Assembly: GCA_913061185.1 (NCBI GenBank)
Contig: CAJXTI010000026.1
Coordinates: forward strand, 1-48,717
DNA length: 48,717 nt
Direction: 5' to 3'
DNA from: an uncultured Oceanobacter sp.
Lineage (GTDB): Bacteria > Pseudomonadota > Gammaproteobacteria > Pseudomonadales > Oceanobacteraceae
The position numbers and the translations under genes are program-made. Positions 46,996 to 48,717 of this stretch are shown in pieces. Positions within the stretch are counted from its first letter, which is position 1. Every line of letters begins with the position of its first letter. The notes below the pieces were generated by a model that was given only the letters and a program-made list of their open reading frames with translations, did no database searches and was not told where the DNA came from.

Positions 46996-48294
46996 ATGAC
47001 AGCTGCATTGATCGAAGATTTGAAAGCCCGTGGGTTGCTAAACCAGGCAACCGCCGACGAAGAACTGATTCAACATCTCGAATCTGGCATGCGTACACTT
47101 TATTGTGGATTCGATCCGACCGCAGATAGTCTGCATATCGGCAGTTTGGTTCCCTTGTTGATGCTGAAACGTTTCCAACTGGCCGGGCATCGCCCCTTTG
47201 CACTGGTTGGTGGCGCGACGGGGCTTATTGGTGACCCCAGCTTCAAGGCGCAGGAACGTAAGCTGAACGGCCCCGAAGTGGTCGCCGGATGGGTTGAAAA
47301 ACTGAAATCCCAGGTGAGTCAATTTATTGATTTTGATTGTGGCGAGAACAGTGCCGAGGTGGTGAACAACCTCGACTGGGTCGGGGACATGACAGTGCTC
47401 GATTTTCTCCGCGATGTTGGCAAGCATTTTTCAGTGAACAACATGATTCAGAAGGAATCAGTCAAACAGCGGCTTGATCGAGAAGGGGCTGGCATTTCCT
47501 TCACCGAATTCACCTATATGTTGTTGCAGTCCTACGATTTTGCCGAACTGGCTGAGCGCGCGAGCTGTACGCTGCAGATTGGTGGTTCGGATCAGTGGGG
47601 CAACATTGTTGGTGGTGTCGACCTGGCGCGGCGCATGTATAGCAAGCAGACCTTTGGATTGACCATGCCGTTGGTGACCAAGTCGGATGGTACCAAATTC
47701 GGTAAAACCGAGAGCGGCACAATCTGGCTGGATGCAAGCAAGACCTCACCTTACGCGTTTTACCAGTTCTGGCTCAACACTGCCGATGCCGATGCCTATA
47801 AATTCCTGCACTACTTTACCTTCCTTCCGGTAACACAAATCGCCGGAATAGAAGCCGCAGATAGCGCCATACAAGGGCGCAAAACGGCACAACCGATCCT
47901 TGCCGATGAAGTGACTCGTCTGGTTCATGGCGACGAGGCCCTGGCGTCAGCCAAGCGTATTACGGCAGCATTGTTTGCTGGAGATATCTCTCTGCTCTCT
48001 GAGGTTGAGCTGGAACAGATCAAGCTTGATGGTCTGCCTGCCAGTGACCTGGACATGTCAGTGATGGGTGGCACGCCTCTTACAAGCTTGTTGGTGGAGT
48101 GTGGAATGGTCAGTGCCGGGCGAGAAGTCAAAGATGCCCTCGGGCGTAATGCCGTGCTTATCAACGGTGAGGCAAAAGGTGCAGCAGACAATATGAATAC
48201 GCCAGCATGCTTTGCTGCTGAAAAAGCGCTTTATGGGCGATTTTTTCTCGTAAAACTGGGGAAAAAGAAATACCACTTGTTTGAACAGAAATAA
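46996..48294 (+). CDS. tyrS: Tyrosyl-tRNA synthetase
   Basis: A 432-residue class I synthetase. HIGS (about 47-50), the GGSDQWGNI tyrosine pocket, and the KFGKTE version of the KMSKS loop (about 234-239) are present, then an S4-like RNA-binding domain at the C-terminus (about 370-430). The KFGKT form and the S4 domain match the E. coli TyrS class. The start ATG 46996 gives MTAALIEDL; the frame continues back to 46861, but the upstream part is hydrophobic without family support. It is directly upstream of an rRNA operon with no visible terminator between. Confidence 0.97.
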   Translation: MTAALIEDLKARGLLNQATADEELIQHLESGMRTLYCGFDPTADSLHIGSLVPLLMLKRFQLAGHRPFALVGGATGLIGDPSFKAQERKLNGPEVVAGWVEKLKSQVSQFIDFDCGENSAEVVNNLDWVGDMTVLDFLRDVGKHFSVNNMIQKESVKQRLDREGAGISFTEFTYMLLQSYDFAELAERASCTLQIGGSDQWGNIVGGVDLARRMYSKQTFGLTMPLVTKSDGTKFGKTESGTIWLDASKTSPYAFYQFWLNTADADAYKFLHYFTFLPVTQIAGIEAADSAIQGRKTAQPILADEVTRLVHGDEALASAKRITAALFAGDISLLSEVELEQIKLDGLPASDLDMSVMGGTPLTSLLVECGMVSAGREVKDALGRNAVLINGEAKGAADNMNTPACFAAEKALYGRFFLVKLGKKKYHLFEQK

Positions 48295-48308
48295 GATTGA
48301 AAAAGTGG

Positions 48309-48336
48309 TTGACCTCTGAGGTGCTATCTCTATAAT
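48309..48336 (+). promoter_or_regulatory. rRNA operon promoter 1
   Basis: TTGACC (48309-48314), 16-base spacer, perfect TATAAT (48331-48336), followed by GCGCGGC. First of four tandem promoters, starting 15 bases after the tyrS stop. Confidence 0.8.
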
Positions 48337-48391
48337 GCGCGGCTCTCGAGACAACAACGCCGCAAGGTGCTGAAGTTAAAGAGAAAAAGGG

Positions 48392-48419
48392 TTGACACTG
48401 TTGAAGATCTCTTTAGAAT
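48392..48419 (+). promoter_or_regulatory. rRNA operon promoter 2
   Basis: Perfect TTGACA (48392-48397), 16-base spacer, TAGAAT (48414-48419), then a GC-rich discriminator (ACGCGCTCC). An A-rich tract upstream may serve as UP element. Confidence 0.85.
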
Positions 48420-48481
48420 ACGCGCTCCTCTCCCAAGCAAGAAGCCACCAGGCTGAAAGCAAAAGAGAAAGAAAAAAGGAG

Positions 48482-48509
48482 TTGACATTCTTGAGAATAT
48501 CTCTAGAAT
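48482..48509 (+). promoter_or_regulatory. rRNA operon promoter 3
   Basis: Perfect TTGACA (48482-48487), 16-base spacer, TAGAAT (48504-48509), discriminator ACGCCCTCC. Nearly a copy of promoter 2, with a strongly A-rich tract upstream (48461-48478). Confidence 0.85.
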
Positions 48510-48575
48510 ACGCCCTCCGATCTGAAGTGAAAGTGCATTGCGCTGACCGCATCGGAAAAGATTGAAAGAAAGTGG

Positions 48576-48603
48576 TTGACATTGAGATTAAGTTCTGTAA
48601 AAT
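48576..48603 (+). promoter_or_regulatory. rRNA operon promoter 4
   Basis: Perfect TTGACA (48576-48581), 16-base spacer, TAAAAT (48598-48603), discriminator GCGCAGCCC. Closest to the rRNA leader. Confidence 0.85.
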
Positions 48604-48612
48604 GCGCAGCCC

Positions 48613-48632
48613 GCTTCGAGACAAAACGAAGC
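48613..48632 (+). promoter_or_regulatory. boxB-like hairpin of the rRNA leader
   Basis: GCTTCG (48613-48618) and CGAAGC (48627-48632) form a 6-base-pair stem with an 8-base loop immediately before boxA, the normal boxB place in the rRNA antitermination leader. Confidence 0.65.
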
Positions 48633-48634
48633 AC

Positions 48635-48646
48635 GCTCTTTAACAA
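48635..48646 (+). promoter_or_regulatory. boxA antitermination site of the rRNA leader
   Basis: GCTCTTTAACAA matches the conserved rRNA boxA bound by NusB-NusE for antitermination. It follows the boxB-like hairpin and precedes about 70 bases of leader before the window ends. Confidence 0.9.
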
Positions 48647-48717
48647 AGTATTTAGACAATTACGTGTGGGTGCTTACTGAGATGATCTGAAGTCAAGATT
48701 ATCAAGAAGTAAGAACT

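Noticed and set aside
48376..48624. Minus-strand open frame of 82 codons in the rRNA control region
   Set aside because: It simply reads through the tandem promoters and contains their repeats; it is not a protein gene.

Overview
This window looks like a chromosomal segment of a gammaproteobacterium of the Pseudomonadales/Oceanospirillales/Cellvibrionales type. The evidence is gene order. ftsY-ftsE-ftsX-rpoH, nudE/yrfG-hslR-hslO-pckA, mrcB followed by an LpoP-like TPR lipoprotein, and argC-(coiled-coil protein)-bactofilin-erpA-anmK-M23 peptidase-tyrS followed by an rRNA operon are all recognisable gammaproteobacterial blocks; the last one closely follows the Pseudomonas order as I remember it. 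I see no insertion sequence, prophage, tRNA gene, CRISPR array or obvious pseudogene. Species cannot be named from the sequence alone.

Region 1 (about 1-10,560, minus strand) is the accessory and most interesting part. It is one compact run of twelve genes, read from 10,558 down to the window edge: an SH3-like/beta-barrel protein, a second beta-barrel protein with four short N-terminal repeats, a periplasmic thioredoxin-like protein, a small periplasmic protein, a TPR/coiled-coil protein, a 943-residue TPR lipoprotein, a second TPR lipoprotein, a 98-residue exported protein, an ExbB/TolQ/MotA-type channel, two ExbD/TolR proteins and the start of a TonB-like protein. Most junctions overlap, so it reads as one operon. 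It contains parts for an inner-membrane proton-driven motor, periplasmic scaffolds and outer-membrane barrels. The best comparison is the Agl-Glt / Nfs machines of Myxococcus (gliding and spore-coat assembly), but the substrate or function here is unknown.

Region 2 (about 10,560-13,234) is a long non-coding gap followed by a divergent PAS-GGDEF-EAL c-di-GMP enzyme. Region 3 (13,308-20,455) holds parC, rsmD, ftsY-ftsE-ftsX and rpoH. Region 4 (20,456-28,578) holds a cidA/lrgB pair, a hybrid histidine kinase, nudE, yrfG, the heat-shock pair hslR-hslO and pckA. Region 5 (28,788-33,720, minus strand) has a class II glutamine amidotransferase, ilvE with a clear terminator, and glnE. Region 6 (33,949-41,191) has the PBP1B gene with its probable lipoprotein activator, then on the minus strand an unknown multi-pass membrane protein, hemL, hemJ and a ClC chloride channel.

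Region 7 (41,322-48,294) contains argC, a membrane coiled-coil protein, a bactofilin, erpA, an exported possible DsrE-like protein, then anmK and an M23 peptidase on the minus strand, and tyrS. Region 8 (48,295-48,717) is the control region of an rRNA operon: four tandem sigma-70 promoters with the same 16-base spacing, a boxB-like hairpin and boxA. The window stops at or just before the mature 16S rRNA. Cell-wall genes recur through regions 6 and 7 (PBP1B, LpoP-like, M23 peptidase, AnmK, bactofilin), while regions 3-5 are mostly housekeeping.
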